DNA of 41,749 nucleotides from Acidobacteriota bacterium (GTDB taxonomy: Bacteria; Acidobacteriota; Terriglobia; Acidiferrales; UBA7541). Shown here piece after piece: positions 25,233-33,167 of this stretch. Below the pieces are notes generated by a model, which was not told the origin of the DNA, searched no databases, and saw only the letters and a program-made list of their open reading frames with translations. The stretch's first letter is position 1. Each line of letters opens with the position of its first letter. Location of the stretch: contig QHYS01000121.1 in NCBI GenBank assembly GCA_003223325.1, positions 9,277-51,025 of the forward strand, read 5' to 3'. A program made the translations under genes and the position numbers.

Positions 25233-26084
25233 GTGTCCATTGCCGAAACCAAGCCGGGAACGATCCTCAGCAGGATCCTCGAGAGCCGCCGAGCGGAAGT
25301 GGCGCGGCGGCAGCGCATCATGCCGGAAACAGTGCTGCGTATCGCGGCGGGCAAGGCCGATGCGCCGCGGGATTTTGCCCAGGCGCTCGCGCGGGACAAA
25401 GTCAACGTGATCGCCGAAATCAAGAAGGCTTCGCCTTCGGCGGGAGTTCTCCGGCGCGATTTCGAGCCCGCCGCGCTTGCTCGCGCCTTCGAGCAGGCAG
25501 ACGCCGCGGCGCTTTCGGTGCTCACGGAAGAAGAACATTTTCAGGGCACGCTGGCGCATTTGCGGGACGCGCGCGCGGCCGTAGCGCTTCCCGTGCTCCG
25601 CAAAGATTTCGTCGTAGACCGCTGGCAGGTGTGGGAGGCGCGCGCCGCCAACGCGGATTCGTTTCTGCTGATCGCGGCCGCCCTGGATGACGCCGCGCTC
25701 GCGGACTTGCTCGCATTGGGACGGGAGCTGGGCATGGAGGCGCTGGTCGAAGTGCACACCGCCGGGGAACTCGAACGGGTGCTCGCCGTGGGCGCTCGCG
25801 TCGTCGGAGTAAATAACCGAAGTCTGCATACCCTTGATGTACGCCCGGAGACTTCCCTGGAACTCGTGGACATGATTCCAGACGATCGCATCGCCGTAAG
25901 CGAATCGGGACTGCGTTCAGCGGAAGATTTGAGCAAATTGCGCGCTTCCGGATTCGATGCGTTTTTGATCGGCGAAAGCCTAATGCGCGAAGCCGAGCCG
26001 GGCGCGGCGCTTGGGCGCCTGATCGATGCTGTTTCCGCGGCGAGCGGCGATTTGGGAGCGGGGAGTTCCGATCGTTCACGTTAA
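25233..26084 (+). CDS. trpC: Indole-3-glycerol-phosphate synthase
   Basis: 283 residues. It makes indole-3-glycerol phosphate from carboxyphenylaminodeoxyribulose phosphate, the fourth step of tryptophan synthesis. Landmarks of the (beta/alpha)8 barrel are VIAEIKKASPSAGVLR (catalytic Lys and phosphate contacts), AALSVLTEEEHFQG, LPVLRKDFVVDRWQV, VGVNNRSLHTLDV and VSESGLRSAEDL, followed by FLIGESLMR. The GTG at 25233 is preferred because GGAG lies eight bases upstream and the predicted promoter ends just before. It is the first gene of the cluster. The 3' end overlaps trpF by 59 bases if the trpF ATG at 26026 is used. Confidence 0.95.
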   Translation: MSIAETKPGTILSRILESRRAEVARRQRIMPETVLRIAAGKADAPRDFAQALARDKVNVIAEIKKASPSAGVLRRDFEPAALARAFEQADAAALSVLTEEEHFQGTLAHLRDARAAVALPVLRKDFVVDRWQVWEARAANADSFLLIAAALDDAALADLLALGRELGMEALVEVHTAGELERVLAVGARVVGVNNRSLHTLDVRPETSLELVDMIPDDRIAVSESGLRSAEDLSKLRASGFDAFLIGESLMREAEPGAALGRLIDAVSAASGDLGAGSSDRSR

Positions 26085-26715
26085 GATTTGCGGCGTCACG
26101 AATTGGCCCGATGCCCGGCTGGCGGTGGATTTAGGGGCGCACGCGCTAGGCTTTAATTTTTATCCGCTTAGTCCGCGCTCGATCAGCCCCGCAGTCGCCT
26201 GGGAGATCGCGCGGAAACTCCCACCGCTGGTGGCGACGATCGGCGTCTTTGTGAACTGGCCAGCGAACGTAATTGCCGCGCTGGCCGGCGCATTGCGGCT
26301 GGATGGGGTGCAACTCCACGGGGACGAGCTGCCCGGCGATGTCAAGGACTTGGTCGGGCGCTTTCGGGTGATCAAGGCTTTTGCGGCCGGGCCGCGATTC
26401 AAGCTGGCGACGCTATCGCGATATAGAGCGGCTTCCGCGTTTCTCTTGGACGGCCATCGTAGCGGTCTTTATGGCGGCACAGGGCACACCTCGGATTGGC
26501 GGCTCGCCCTCCGAGCCCGCCGCTACGGCCGCGTAATCGTGGCGGGCGGGCTGCGGCCGGACAATGTCGCCCAAGCCATCGCCGAAGCAAAGCCTTTCGG
26601 GATCGATGTGGCCAGCGGCGTGGAGTCGCGCCCGGGGAAAAAAGATCCGCGCGCGTTGCGCGAGCTGATGCGCGAAGTGGAAGCCGCCGATCGCGCCGCT
26701 GTTGAGGATCGCTGA
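26026..26715 (+). CDS. trpF: Phosphoribosylanthranilate isomerase
   Basis: Up to 229 residues. It catalyses the third step of tryptophan synthesis. The domain begins VHVKICGVTN (catalytic Cys in KICG) and contains LGFNFYPLSPRSI, IGVFVNWP, GVQLHGDE, FLLDG (catalytic Asp), GGTGHTSDW, VIVAGGLRPDNV and IDVASGVESRPGKKD. The ATG at 26026 lies inside trpC and adds about 16 residues before VHVK; no ATG, GTG or TTG start is nearer. A rare ATC start at about 26069, five bases after GGGGAG, would fit the family length better. It is followed by a palindromic element and then trpB, 191 bases on. Confidence 0.93.
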   Translation: MLFPRRAAIWERGVPIVHVKICGVTNWPDARLAVDLGAHALGFNFYPLSPRSISPAVAWEIARKLPPLVATIGVFVNWPANVIAALAGALRLDGVQLHGDELPGDVKDLVGRFRVIKAFAAGPRFKLATLSRYRAASAFLLDGHRSGLYGGTGHTSDWRLALRARRYGRVIVAGGLRPDNVAQAIAEAKPFGIDVASGVESRPGKKDPRALRELMREVEAADRAAVEDR

Positions 26716-26761
26716 GAATAGTTGCGGCTCCGAGTTAACTGGAGGCCGAACCATGAAGGCT

Positions 26762-26883
26762 TGTCATTGCGCCCGCCTTGGCGCGAGGAATCTGCTGTTT
26801 CCATCGCCAAGCAAGATGCAGATCCCTCCCGGCGCACACCAAACCGGCGTGCGCCGGGGACCCCGGCTAGGCTGAGGATGACA
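26762..26883. repeat. Dispersed palindromic element, copy 6, inside the trp cluster
   Basis: Begins TTGTCATTGCGCCCGC and ends GCTGAGGATGACAA, with GAGGAATCTGCTGTTT facing GATGCAGATCCCTCCC. It contains a second inner hairpin, CCGGCGCACACC and CCGGCGTGCGCCGG. It separates trpF from trpB, so it will be in the transcript if the cluster is read through. Confidence 0.75.
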
Positions 26884-26906
26884 ATTCTGAGGACTCGGGA
26901 GAAGAA

Positions 26907-28118
26907 ATGAACACGGCGGTAAAAACCTGGCCTGACCTGCGCGGGCGATTCGGCCCTTACGGAGGGCGGTATGTTCCGGAGACACTGGTCGCGCCTCTCG
27001 AAGAGCTGGAGCAGGCCTACGCCAAGGCGCGCGCGGATGACAGCTTCGCGCGCGAGCTCGATCAATTATTGCGAAATTTCGCAGGACGTCCGACGCCGCT
27101 GCAATTCGCGTCGCGGCTGACCGAGCATCTCGGCGGACCGCGCATTTACATCAAGCGCGAAGATTTGCTGCATACCGGCGCGCACAAAATCAACAATTGC
27201 CTGGGCCAGGCATTGCTGGCGAAAAGAATGGGCAAACGGCGCATCATCGCGGAGACGGGCGCCGGGCAGCACGGTGTGGCCACGGCGGCAGTGGCGGCGC
27301 GCTTTGGCATGGAATGCGTCGTTTACATGGGTACGGAGGACATGGAGCGGCAGCGGCTCAACGTCTCGCGCATGAAGCTGATGGGCGCGGAAGTTGTGGG
27401 CGTAAATGCAGGCAGCCGCACACTCAAAGACGCGATCAACGAAGCCATGCGCGATTGGGCGACAAACGTCCGTACGACGCATTATCTGCTCGGATCGGTC
27501 TTGGGCGCACATCCCTATCCGCAGATGGTCCGCGATTTTCACAAAGTGATTGGCAAAGAAGCGCGACGCCAGATTTTGCAAGCCGAAGGCGGGCTGCCGG
27601 ATTTGCTGGTTGCGTGCGTCGGCGGAGGCTCGAATGCCATCGGCCTTTTTCACGCATTCCTGGAAGATTCGGCCGTGAAGATGCTCGGCGTGGAAGCGGG
27701 CGGGCGCGGCCACCAACTCGGCGAGCACGCGGCGCGGCTCGCCGAAGCGATGGGCTTCACCGGCTCGCGGCCCGGTGTCCTGCAGGGGACGTACACGTAT
27801 GTGTTGCAAACGGAAGATGGCCAGATCGCCACGACGCATTCCGTCTCCGCCGGCTTGGATTATCCCGCGGTCGGCCCGGAACACGCGCTGCTGGCCGAAC
27901 AGCATCGCGCCGAATACTCCGCGGCGAGCGACGCCGCAGCCATCGATGCCGCACGCACGCTGGCCCGGGTCGAGGGCATCATCCCCGCGCTCGAAAGCGC
28001 GCACGCGCTGGCTGCTCTGATCGCGCGCGCGCCCCGCATGCGCCGAGAGGAGATGGTCATCTTCAATCTTTCCGGCCGCGGCGATAAAGACATGGAAATC
28101 ATTGCGCGCTATCTGTGA
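26907..28118 (+). CDS. trpB: Tryptophan synthase beta chain
   Basis: 403 residues starting at an ATG with GGGAG five bases upstream. It joins indole to serine using [23 protein letters not shown] opens the protein; the PLP-binding Lys is in [14 protein letters not shown] near residue 94; [30 protein letters not shown], the phosphate-binding [10 protein letters not shown], and [11 protein letters not shown] follow. The short type (TrpB1) is indicated by length and by pairing with trpA, which overlaps its stop codon. The end product-forming complex is TrpA2B2 in the cytoplasm. Confidence 0.97.
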   Translation: MNTAVKTWPDLRGRFGPYGGRYVPETLVAPLEELEQAYAKARADDSFARELDQLLRNFAGRPTPLQFASRLTEHLGGPRIYIKREDLLHTGAHKINNCLGQALLAKRMGKRRIIAETGAGQHGVATAAVAARFGMECVVYMGTEDMERQRLNVSRMKLMGAEVVGVNAGSRTLKDAINEAMRDWATNVRTTHYLLGSVLGAHPYPQMVRDFHKVIGKEARRQILQAEGGLPDLLVACVGGGSNAIGLFHAFLEDSAVKMLGVEAGGRGHQLGEHAARLAEAMGFTGSRPGVLQGTYTYVLQTEDGQIATTHSVSAGLDYPAVGPEHALLAEQHRAEYSAASDAAAIDAARTLARVEGIIPALESAHALAALIARAPRMRREEMVIFNLSGRGDKDMEIIARYL

Positions 28119-28981
28119 TGGCCACGAACTCCATGGCTCTGCCGAAAACGCCCACGACGACGCGTATCAAGCGCCGATTCGAGGAGCTTGGTAGCCGGGG
28201 CGAAATGGGTTTGGTCGCCTTTCTCACCGCCGGCGATCCGTCGCTGGAGGCGACCGAATCGTTCGTCCTCACATTGGCCGGCGCAGGCGCGGATGTCGTC
28301 GAAGTGGGTGTGCCGTTCAGCGATCCCGTCGCGGATGGCCCCGCGATTCAGCGCTCGAGCGAGCGCTCATTGCGCGCAGGCACGACGCTTTCGGGCGTGT
28401 TGGATCTGGTCGTGTCCATTCGCCGCAAGAGCGACGTGGCCCTGGTACTTTTCAGCTACTACAATCCCGTGCTGCAGATGGGCATCGAACGCTTCGCCCG
28501 CCGCGCCGCGAGCGCGGGCGCCGACGGCGCGTTGATTACTGATCTCACGCCCGAGGAAGCGGGCGATTATCGACGCACCGTCCAGGCCCACGGCCTGGAC
28601 ACAATTTTCCTGGCCGCGCCCACGTCCACGGACGAACGCCTCGCGAGGATCGCAGAAGCTTCGAGCGGCTTTCTCTACGTCATCTCCAGAACGGGTGTAA
28701 CCGGCGCGAGAGAGAGCTTGCCCGAAGATTTGCCGGCTCTCGTCCGCCGCGTGCGCCGGGTGAGCCGTCTGCCGCTTGCGGTTGGGTTCGGCATTTCCTT
28801 GCCCGGCCAGGTGTCGATCCTGGGCGGGCTCGCCGATGCCGCCGTGGTGGGCTCGGCCCTGGTGCAGGAGATCGAGCGAGCCGCGAGCGTAGATGCCGCG
28901 CGAGAGGCGCTCGGCATGCGCGTGCGCATATTGAAGCACGCCGGCAAGGCGGGAATGAGCCGGCGGGAGCCCGGCGCATGA
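28118..28981 (+). CDS. trpA: Tryptophan synthase alpha chain
   Basis: 287 residues from the ATG at 28118 that overlaps the trpB stop (TGATG); a GTG at 28115 is one codon earlier. It splits indole-3-glycerol phosphate and passes indole to TrpB. Characteristic segments are LVAFLTAGDPS, VEVGVPFSDPVADGPAIQ (catalytic Glu in the VEVG element, Asp in SDPVADG), ITDLTPEEAGDY, FLAAPTSTDERL, LYVISRTGVTGAR and AVGFGISLPGQV. About 20 extra residues precede the usual start. The 3' end overlaps the chorismate mutase gene by four bases. Confidence 0.96.
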   Translation: MATNSMALPKTPTTTRIKRRFEELGSRGEMGLVAFLTAGDPSLEATESFVLTLAGAGADVVEVGVPFSDPVADGPAIQRSSERSLRAGTTLSGVLDLVVSIRRKSDVALVLFSYYNPVLQMGIERFARRAASAGADGALITDLTPEEAGDYRRTVQAHGLDTIFLAAPTSTDERLARIAEASSGFLYVISRTGVTGARESLPEDLPALVRRVRRVSRLPLAVGFGISLPGQVSILGGLADAAVVGSALVQEIERAASVDAAREALGMRVRILKHAGKAGMSRREPGA

Positions 28982-29271
28982 GCGTCGAGGATTGGCGTCG
29001 CAAAATCGACGAAATCGACCGCAAATTGGTCGAGCTGCTAAACGAGCGGTCGCGCTGCGTACTGGAGATCGGCCGGTTAAAGAAGGAAGATGGCTCGCCT
29101 CTGTATCAGCCCGACCGCGAGCGGGAGGTTTTGGCTGCGGCCGTGCGAGCCAATCGCGGCCCCTTGAGCGAGGCTGCCATTCGGCGATTATTCGAGCGCA
29201 TTCTGGACGAAGCGCGCTCGGTCGAGCGCACCGTGATACGCGACGATGCCGAGCCCGATCGTCACAAATAA
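28978..29271 (+). CDS. aroQ: Chorismate mutase, AroQ type
   Basis: 97 residues, one all-helical AroQ domain: WRRKIDEIDRKLVELLNERS, then VLEIGRLKKEDG, YQPDREREVL and ERILDEARSVE. These carry the Arg and Lys residues that hold chorismate and the Glu/Arg in the DRERE region. It turns chorismate into prephenate, the branch toward phenylalanine and tyrosine. The ATG overlaps the trpA stop (ATGA) and has GGGAG eight bases upstream. The tail after the domain (RDDAEPDRHK) is polar. It sits just before the DAHP synthase gene; in some bacteria AroQ mutases bind this type of DAHP synthase, but a complex here is only inferred. Confidence 0.93.
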   Translation: MSVEDWRRKIDEIDRKLVELLNERSRCVLEIGRLKKEDGSPLYQPDREREVLAAAVRANRGPLSEAAIRRLFERILDEARSVERTVIRDDAEPDRHK

Positions 29272-29302
29272 CCGACGGCGGGCAGTCTGAATTTGCAATT
29301 GT

Positions 29303-29398
29303 TGTCATTCCGAGGAGTCTGCCCAAACGCGCTGGCTTCAAATCTGGGCGGACGACGAGAAATCTGGAGTTGTCTCTGAGGCGTCGTTCGGGATGACA
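29303..29398. repeat. Dispersed palindromic element, copy 7
   Basis: Begins TGTCATTCCGAGGAG and ends TCGTTCGGGATGACA. The inner part differs from other copies (CTGCCCAAACGC, then GGGCGGACGACGAGAAATCT). It lies directly before the terminator at 29414. Confidence 0.7.
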
Positions 29399-29413
29399 GT
29401 AGGCGATTGTCGA

Positions 29414-29451
29414 GCGCGAAAAGGGCCCTGATGCCCAGGGCCTTTTTGCGC
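29414..29451 (+). terminator. Strong intrinsic terminator between aroQ and aroF
   Basis: GGCCCTG (29424-29430) pairs exactly with CAGGGCC (29436-29442) around a five-base loop. The pairing continues through AAAA against TTTT and an outer GCGC pair. A five-T run follows the GC stem. The hairpin ends 23 bases before the aroF ATG, so it can end the trp transcript or attenuate aroF. Confidence 0.75.
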
Positions 29452-29474
29452 TTAAAAAAGTCCAGGGAGCATTC

Positions 29475-30497
29475 ATGGTTGTCGTAATGCAGGCCGGAGC
29501 AAGCGAGGAGCAGATCCAAAATGTGATCGACCACCTCATCGCCCTCGGGTTCGATATTCATCGCTCGACCGGAGTTTCACAAACGGTGCTCGGCGCCGTG
29601 GGAGTGCATCCGGATTTTGATCCGCGCGATATCGAACTGCTGACGGGTGTGCGCGAAGTCGTTCGCATCACGCAGCCCTATAAGTTGGCCAGTCGTGCAT
29701 TTCGTCCGGAAGGAACCATCGTCAAATTGCCGCGCGGGGTGTGCATCGGCGGACCGGAGGTTATGGTCGCGGCAGGACCTTGCGCCGTGGAATCGGCGGA
29801 GCAAATCGAGCTGATCGCCGCGCGCGTGGCGCGGGCCGGCGCGCGGCTGCTGCGCGGAGGTGCTTTCAAGCCGCGCAGTTCGCCGTATTCCTTCCAGGGA
29901 CTTGGCGAGCAAGGCTTGCGACTGCTGCGCGCCGCCGGCGAGCATTACAATCTCGTGGTGGTCAGCGAGGTTATGGACCCATCGCAGATCGCTCTGATGC
30001 TTCCTTACGTCGACGTCCTGCAAGTCGGCGCGCGCAATATGCAGAATTACCATCTTCTGCGCGCCTTGGGCTCCGTAGACAAGCCGGTGCTGCTGAAGCG
30101 CGGCATGTCTGCCACTATCGAAGAATGGCTGCTCAGCGCCGAATACATCATGTCCGGCGGAAACTACAACGTGGTTCTCTGCGAGCGCGGAATCCGCACT
30201 TTTGAAACCTATACGCGCAACACCCTGGATATCGCCGCCATTCCCGTAATCAAGAAGCTTTCTCACCTGCCCATTCTGGCAGACCCTTCGCACGGTACGG
30301 GCCGGCGCGACAAAGTTGCGCCCATGGCCCGCGCGGCGGTTGCCGCAGGCGCGGATGGTCTGCTGCTCGAAGTCCACAACGACCCCGAACATGCGCTATC
30401 CGACGGCGCGCAATCGCTCCATTTCGAGCAATTCGAGCAATTGATCGCGGAGTTGCGCATGATCGCGCCTGCCGTCGGCCGCAGTATCGCCGCGTGA
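29475..30497 (+). CDS. aroF: 3-deoxy-7-phosphoheptulonate (DAHP) synthase
   Basis: 340 residues starting at an ATG with AGGGAG five bases upstream. It makes DAHP from phosphoenolpyruvate and erythrose 4-phosphate, the entry step of the shikimate pathway. The N-terminal 70 residues (VVVMQAGASEEQIQNVIDHL, then VLGAVGVHP) form a ferredoxin-like regulatory domain. The barrel has VMVAAGPCAVESAEQ, GGAFKPRSSPYSFQGLG, LLKRGMSATIEEWL, LPILADPSHGTGRRD and LLLEVHNDPEHALSDG, which hold the metal ligands (Cys, His, Glu, Asp) and phosphate contacts. This is the type I-beta form. Feedback control through the N-terminal domain is likely but cannot be proved from sequence. The tyrA start overlaps its stop. 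Confidence 0.95.
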   Translation: MVVVMQAGASEEQIQNVIDHLIALGFDIHRSTGVSQTVLGAVGVHPDFDPRDIELLTGVREVVRITQPYKLASRAFRPEGTIVKLPRGVCIGGPEVMVAAGPCAVESAEQIELIAARVARAGARLLRGGAFKPRSSPYSFQGLGEQGLRLLRAAGEHYNLVVVSEVMDPSQIALMLPYVDVLQVGARNMQNYHLLRALGSVDKPVLLKRGMSATIEEWLLSAEYIMSGGNYNVVLCERGIRTFETYTRNTLDIAAIPVIKKLSHLPILADPSHGTGRRDKVAPMARAAVAAGADGLLLEVHNDPEHALSDGAQSLHFEQFEQLIAELRMIAPAVGRSIAA

Positions 30498-31501
30498 TGG
30501 CTCCGCTCGTCTCGCGGGCTGCAGTGCTGGGCACAGGCCGAATTGCCGTGCTCGGAACAGGATTGATTGGCGGCTCCTTTGCCCTTGCTGTGCGGCAGGT
30601 GCTTCCCGGGATCCGCATTGCGGGTTGGGACAAACCAGACGTGCTCGAACGCGCACTCGAGTTGGGCGTCGTGGATGAGGCCAGCCCGCAACTGCAAGAG
30701 GTCGTAAAAAGAGCGGACCTCGTTTATATTGCCTTGCCGGTCGGGCTGGCCATCGAACGCCTGCCGGAGATCGCCCGCCACGTTCCGCGCCATGCGCTGG
30801 TCACCGATGCTTGTAGCACCAAACGCGCCCTTTGCGCCGCGGCCGACAAGTGTTTTTCGGAAGATGTCCTCTTTCTCGGCGGCCATCCCATGGCGGGCAG
30901 CGAAGTATCAGGGATCGACGGTGCGGACGCGTCGCTCTTTCAGGGCGCAAAGTACGCTCTGGTTGGCACGGCAGCAGAAGGCGCGTCTGGCGTCGAGCCC
31001 GGCCCGATTTCCGGCCACCCGATTTTAGGAAACCAAATTTCCGGCGACGCCATTTCAGCGGACCGCATTTCAGAAGAAAAGATCGGGCGCATCGAACAAG
31101 GGGAAGCGCGGATTGCCAATTTTGTGCGCTTGATCGAATCCATTGGCGCGCGTCCGATATGGATAGACGCTGAGACGCACGACCGTGCGACGGCCTTCGT
31201 GTCGCATCTGCCGCAATTGGTTTCCATAGCGCTCGCCGGCGTGACGCGCGAGGCCACCGATCAGACGGGCTTGCCGCTTACGCTTGCGGGACGCGGGTTA
31301 CGTGACGCGCTGCGGCTGGCCGGCAGCCCCTATTCCGTCTGGCGGGATATTGTGCTCACCAATACAGATAATTTGGATATGGCCCTGGACCGGCTCATCC
31401 AAGCCATCGAACATCTGCGCGCGCATCTGCGCCAACGCGAACTGGAAGAGGAGTTTGCCGCCGCAAACGACGTCTATAAACTGCTCCACAATTTGCGTTA
31501 G
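30497..31501 (+). CDS. tyrA: Prephenate dehydrogenase with repeat insertion
   Basis: 334 residues from an ATG overlapping the aroF stop (TGATGG); a GTG one codon earlier is possible. It oxidises prephenate to 4-hydroxyphenylpyruvate with NAD(P). The Rossmann motif is RIAVLGTGLIGGSFALAV; VTDACSTK, FLGGHPMAGSEVSG, the catalytic-loop segment AETHDRATAFVSHLPQLVS and GRGLRDALRLAGSPYSVWRD follow. Between the strand ALVGT and the helix ARIANFVRLIES it carries an extra loop of about 30 residues, made of 5-residue repeats (PISGH, PILGN, QISGD, AISAD, RISEE) encoded by 15-base units. In most relatives this loop is short. The enzyme core looks complete, so activity is expected. Confidence 0.93.
   Translation: MAPLVSRAAVLGTGRIAVLGTGLIGGSFALAVRQVLPGIRIAGWDKPDVLERALELGVVDEASPQLQEVVKRADLVYIALPVGLAIERLPEIARHVPRHALVTDACSTKRALCAAADKCFSEDVLFLGGHPMAGSEVSGIDGADASLFQGAKYALVGTAAEGASGVEPGPISGHPILGNQISGDAISADRISEEKIGRIEQGEARIANFVRLIESIGARPIWIDAETHDRATAFVSHLPQLVSIALAGVTREATDQTGLPLTLAGRGLRDALRLAGSPYSVWRDIVLTNTDNLDMALDRLIQAIEHLRAHLRQRELEEEFAAANDVYKLLHNLR
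31004..31093 (+). repeat. 15-bp tandem repeat inside tyrA
   Basis: Six contiguous 15-base units in frame, each with ATT or ATC at bases 4-6: CCGATTTCCGGCCAC, CCGATTTTAGGAAAC, CAAATTTCCGGCGAC, GCCATTTCAGCGGAC, CGCATTTCAGAAGAA and a weaker sixth. They translate to pentads with Ile at the second position. Confidence 0.85.
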
Positions 31502-31529
31502 AGTGATGGAGTCCAACGCGTTCAATTAT

Positions 31530-31620
31530 TGTCATTCTGAGGAGCGGGGTCCCCAGCACGCGCCAGTTTTGCGCATACTGAGGTAGTAGCGGCGAGGAAA
31601 ATCTGCTTTTGTGCCCTGAG
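31530..31620. repeat. Dispersed palindromic element, copy 8 (incomplete)
   Basis: Begins TGTCATTCTGAGGAGCGG and contains GGCGAGGAAAATCTGCTTTT near its right end; the closing GGAATGACA is absent. It separates tyrA from the CoA-transferase genes. Confidence 0.65.
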
Positions 31621-31660
31621 TAACTGCTGGGCCATTTTGGGGGGAGGGTTTTCAAAACGG

Positions 31661-32365
31661 ATGGACAAGACAGTTGCTAATGCGGACCTAGCGGTCCGCC
31701 GCATTCACGACGGCGCCTCGATCATGATGGGCGGCTTCGGCATCTGCGGCATTCCCGAAAATCTGATTGCTGCCGTCCACCGAGCTGGCACGAAGAATCT
31801 CACAGTCATCTCCAATAATGCGGGTACGGCGGATTTCGGCATCGGATTTTTGCTTCAGGCCAAGCAAGTGCACAAAATGGTAGCTTCCTACGTGGGAGAA
31901 AATAAGCTTTTCGAGCAACTCGTGCTCAGTGGCGAAATCGAGCTCGAGCTCAATCCTCAGGGAACGCTCGCGGAGAGAATCCGCGCCGGCGGCGCTGGCA
32001 TACCGGCCTTCTATACTCCGACGGGCTACGGCACCATGATTGCTGAAGGAAAAGAGACGCGCGAGTTTGGCGGCAGAATGTATGTGCTGGAAAAGGCGCT
32101 GCGGGCCGATTTTGCCTTTGTCAAAGCTTGGAAGGGCGATCGCTGGGGCAATCTGATGTATCGCAAGACGGCGCGAAACTACAATCCGGTGATGGCCACG
32201 GCGGCCGATTACGTGATTGCCGAGGTAGAAGAGCTCGTGGAACTCGGTGGCATTCCGTCGGACCAGGTGCATACGCCCGGCGTGTACGTGAACGCCATCT
32301 TCCAGGGCGCGCACTACGAGAGACGGATCGAGAAGCGCACCGTTCGCCGGCGCGTGCGAGTCTAA
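31661..32365 (+). CDS. scoA: 3-oxoacid CoA-transferase subunit A
   Basis: About 234 residues from the ATG at 31661; the frame opens at a TTG at 31637 with no better support. A G-rich ribosome site (GGAGGG) lies 12 bases upstream. Landmarks are IHDGASIMMGGFGICGIPEN (the CoA-binding GGFGxxGxP), VISNNAGTADFGIG, SYVGENKLFEQ, ELELNPQGTLAERIRAGGAG and PAFYTPTGYGT. With subunit B it moves CoA between succinyl-CoA and acetoacetate or a related 3-oxoacid, in ketone-body or polyhydroxybutyrate use. The alpha and beta genes are separate, as is usual in bacteria, and are spaced 20 bases apart. Confidence 0.93.
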   Translation: MDKTVANADLAVRRIHDGASIMMGGFGICGIPENLIAAVHRAGTKNLTVISNNAGTADFGIGFLLQAKQVHKMVASYVGENKLFEQLVLSGEIELELNPQGTLAERIRAGGAGIPAFYTPTGYGTMIAEGKETREFGGRMYVLEKALRADFAFVKAWKGDRWGNLMYRKTARNYNPVMATAADYVIAEVEELVELGGIPSDQVHTPGVYVNAIFQGAHYERRIEKRTVRRRVRV

Positions 32366-32385
32366 TTCTCCGGAGAGGAGGAAAC

Positions 32386-33054
32386 ATGCGGGCAAGTGAA
32401 GTGGATAAGCGGGAGTTGGTCGCCCGGCGCGTGGCCCAGGAGTTGCGCGACGGCTACACCGTAAATTTGGGCATTGGCATGCCCACGCTGGTTGCCAACT
32501 ATATTCCCGCCGGCACAGAAGTAATATTCCAATCTGAAAACGGAATGCTCGGCATGGGCCCTTTTCCACTGGAAGGCGAAGAAGATGCCGATCTGGTGAA
32601 TGCCGGGAAGGAAACCGTCTCGGAGATTCCTGGCAGCAGCTATTTTTCGAGTTCCGATTCCTTCGCCATGATTCGCGGCGGGCATGTGGATCTGACCGTT
32701 CTAGGAGGCCTGCAGGCAGACGAAAAAGGCAATCTGGCCAACTGGGCTATCCCTGGCAGAATGCTGAAGGGTATGGGTGGAGCGATGGACTTGGTCTCGG
32801 GCGCGAAACGCGTGATCATCGCCATGGAACACACGAGCAAAGACGGCAAACCCAAGATCATGCGCAAATGTACGTTGCCGCTCACGGGAGTGGGCGTGGT
32901 GGATCTTGTCGTTACCGAATTGGCCGTAATCGAGGTCACCCCCCAGGGGCTTGTGCTGCGCGAGATCGCGGAAGACGTAACGCCCGAAGCCGTTCAGAAA
33001 GTGACGGAAGCGCGCCTGCGTGTTGCGCCGGACCTGAAAAAAATCGCACTGTGA
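32386..33054 (+). CDS. scoB: 3-oxoacid CoA-transferase subunit B
   Basis: 222 residues from an ATG with GAGGAGG four bases upstream. The domain contains YTVNLGIGMPTLVANYIP, then FQSENGMLGMGPFP, whose Glu is the residue that forms the glutamyl-CoA thioester, SYFSSSDSFAMIRGGHVDLT, VLGGLQADEKGNLANW, MGGAMDLVSGAKRVI and the C-terminal VTPQGLVLREIAEDV. It pairs with scoA in one transcription unit. Catalytic residue and family length are intact. Confidence 0.94.
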   Translation: MRASEVDKRELVARRVAQELRDGYTVNLGIGMPTLVANYIPAGTEVIFQSENGMLGMGPFPLEGEEDADLVNAGKETVSEIPGSSYFSSSDSFAMIRGGHVDLTVLGGLQADEKGNLANWAIPGRMLKGMGGAMDLVSGAKRVIIAMEHTSKDGKPKIMRKCTLPLTGVGVVDLVVTELAVIEVTPQGLVLREIAEDVTPEAVQKVTEARLRVAPDLKKIAL

Positions 33055-33167
33055 GACAGGCACAGGCAGATCGAAACGTAGAACCGCGGCCTTTAGCGCG
33101 CACGTTATGGAACGCGCCGGGGCGGCAACTTAACCTGAGTTTTTTTTCAGGATTCGGAGATAAACAC

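Noticed and set aside
27066-28004. A 312-codon minus-strand open frame within trpB
   Set aside because: Antisense to a highly conserved enzyme gene and without recognisable features.
31004-31093. CRISPR-like array
   Set aside because: The 15-base units are contiguous, lack spacers and lie in frame inside tyrA.
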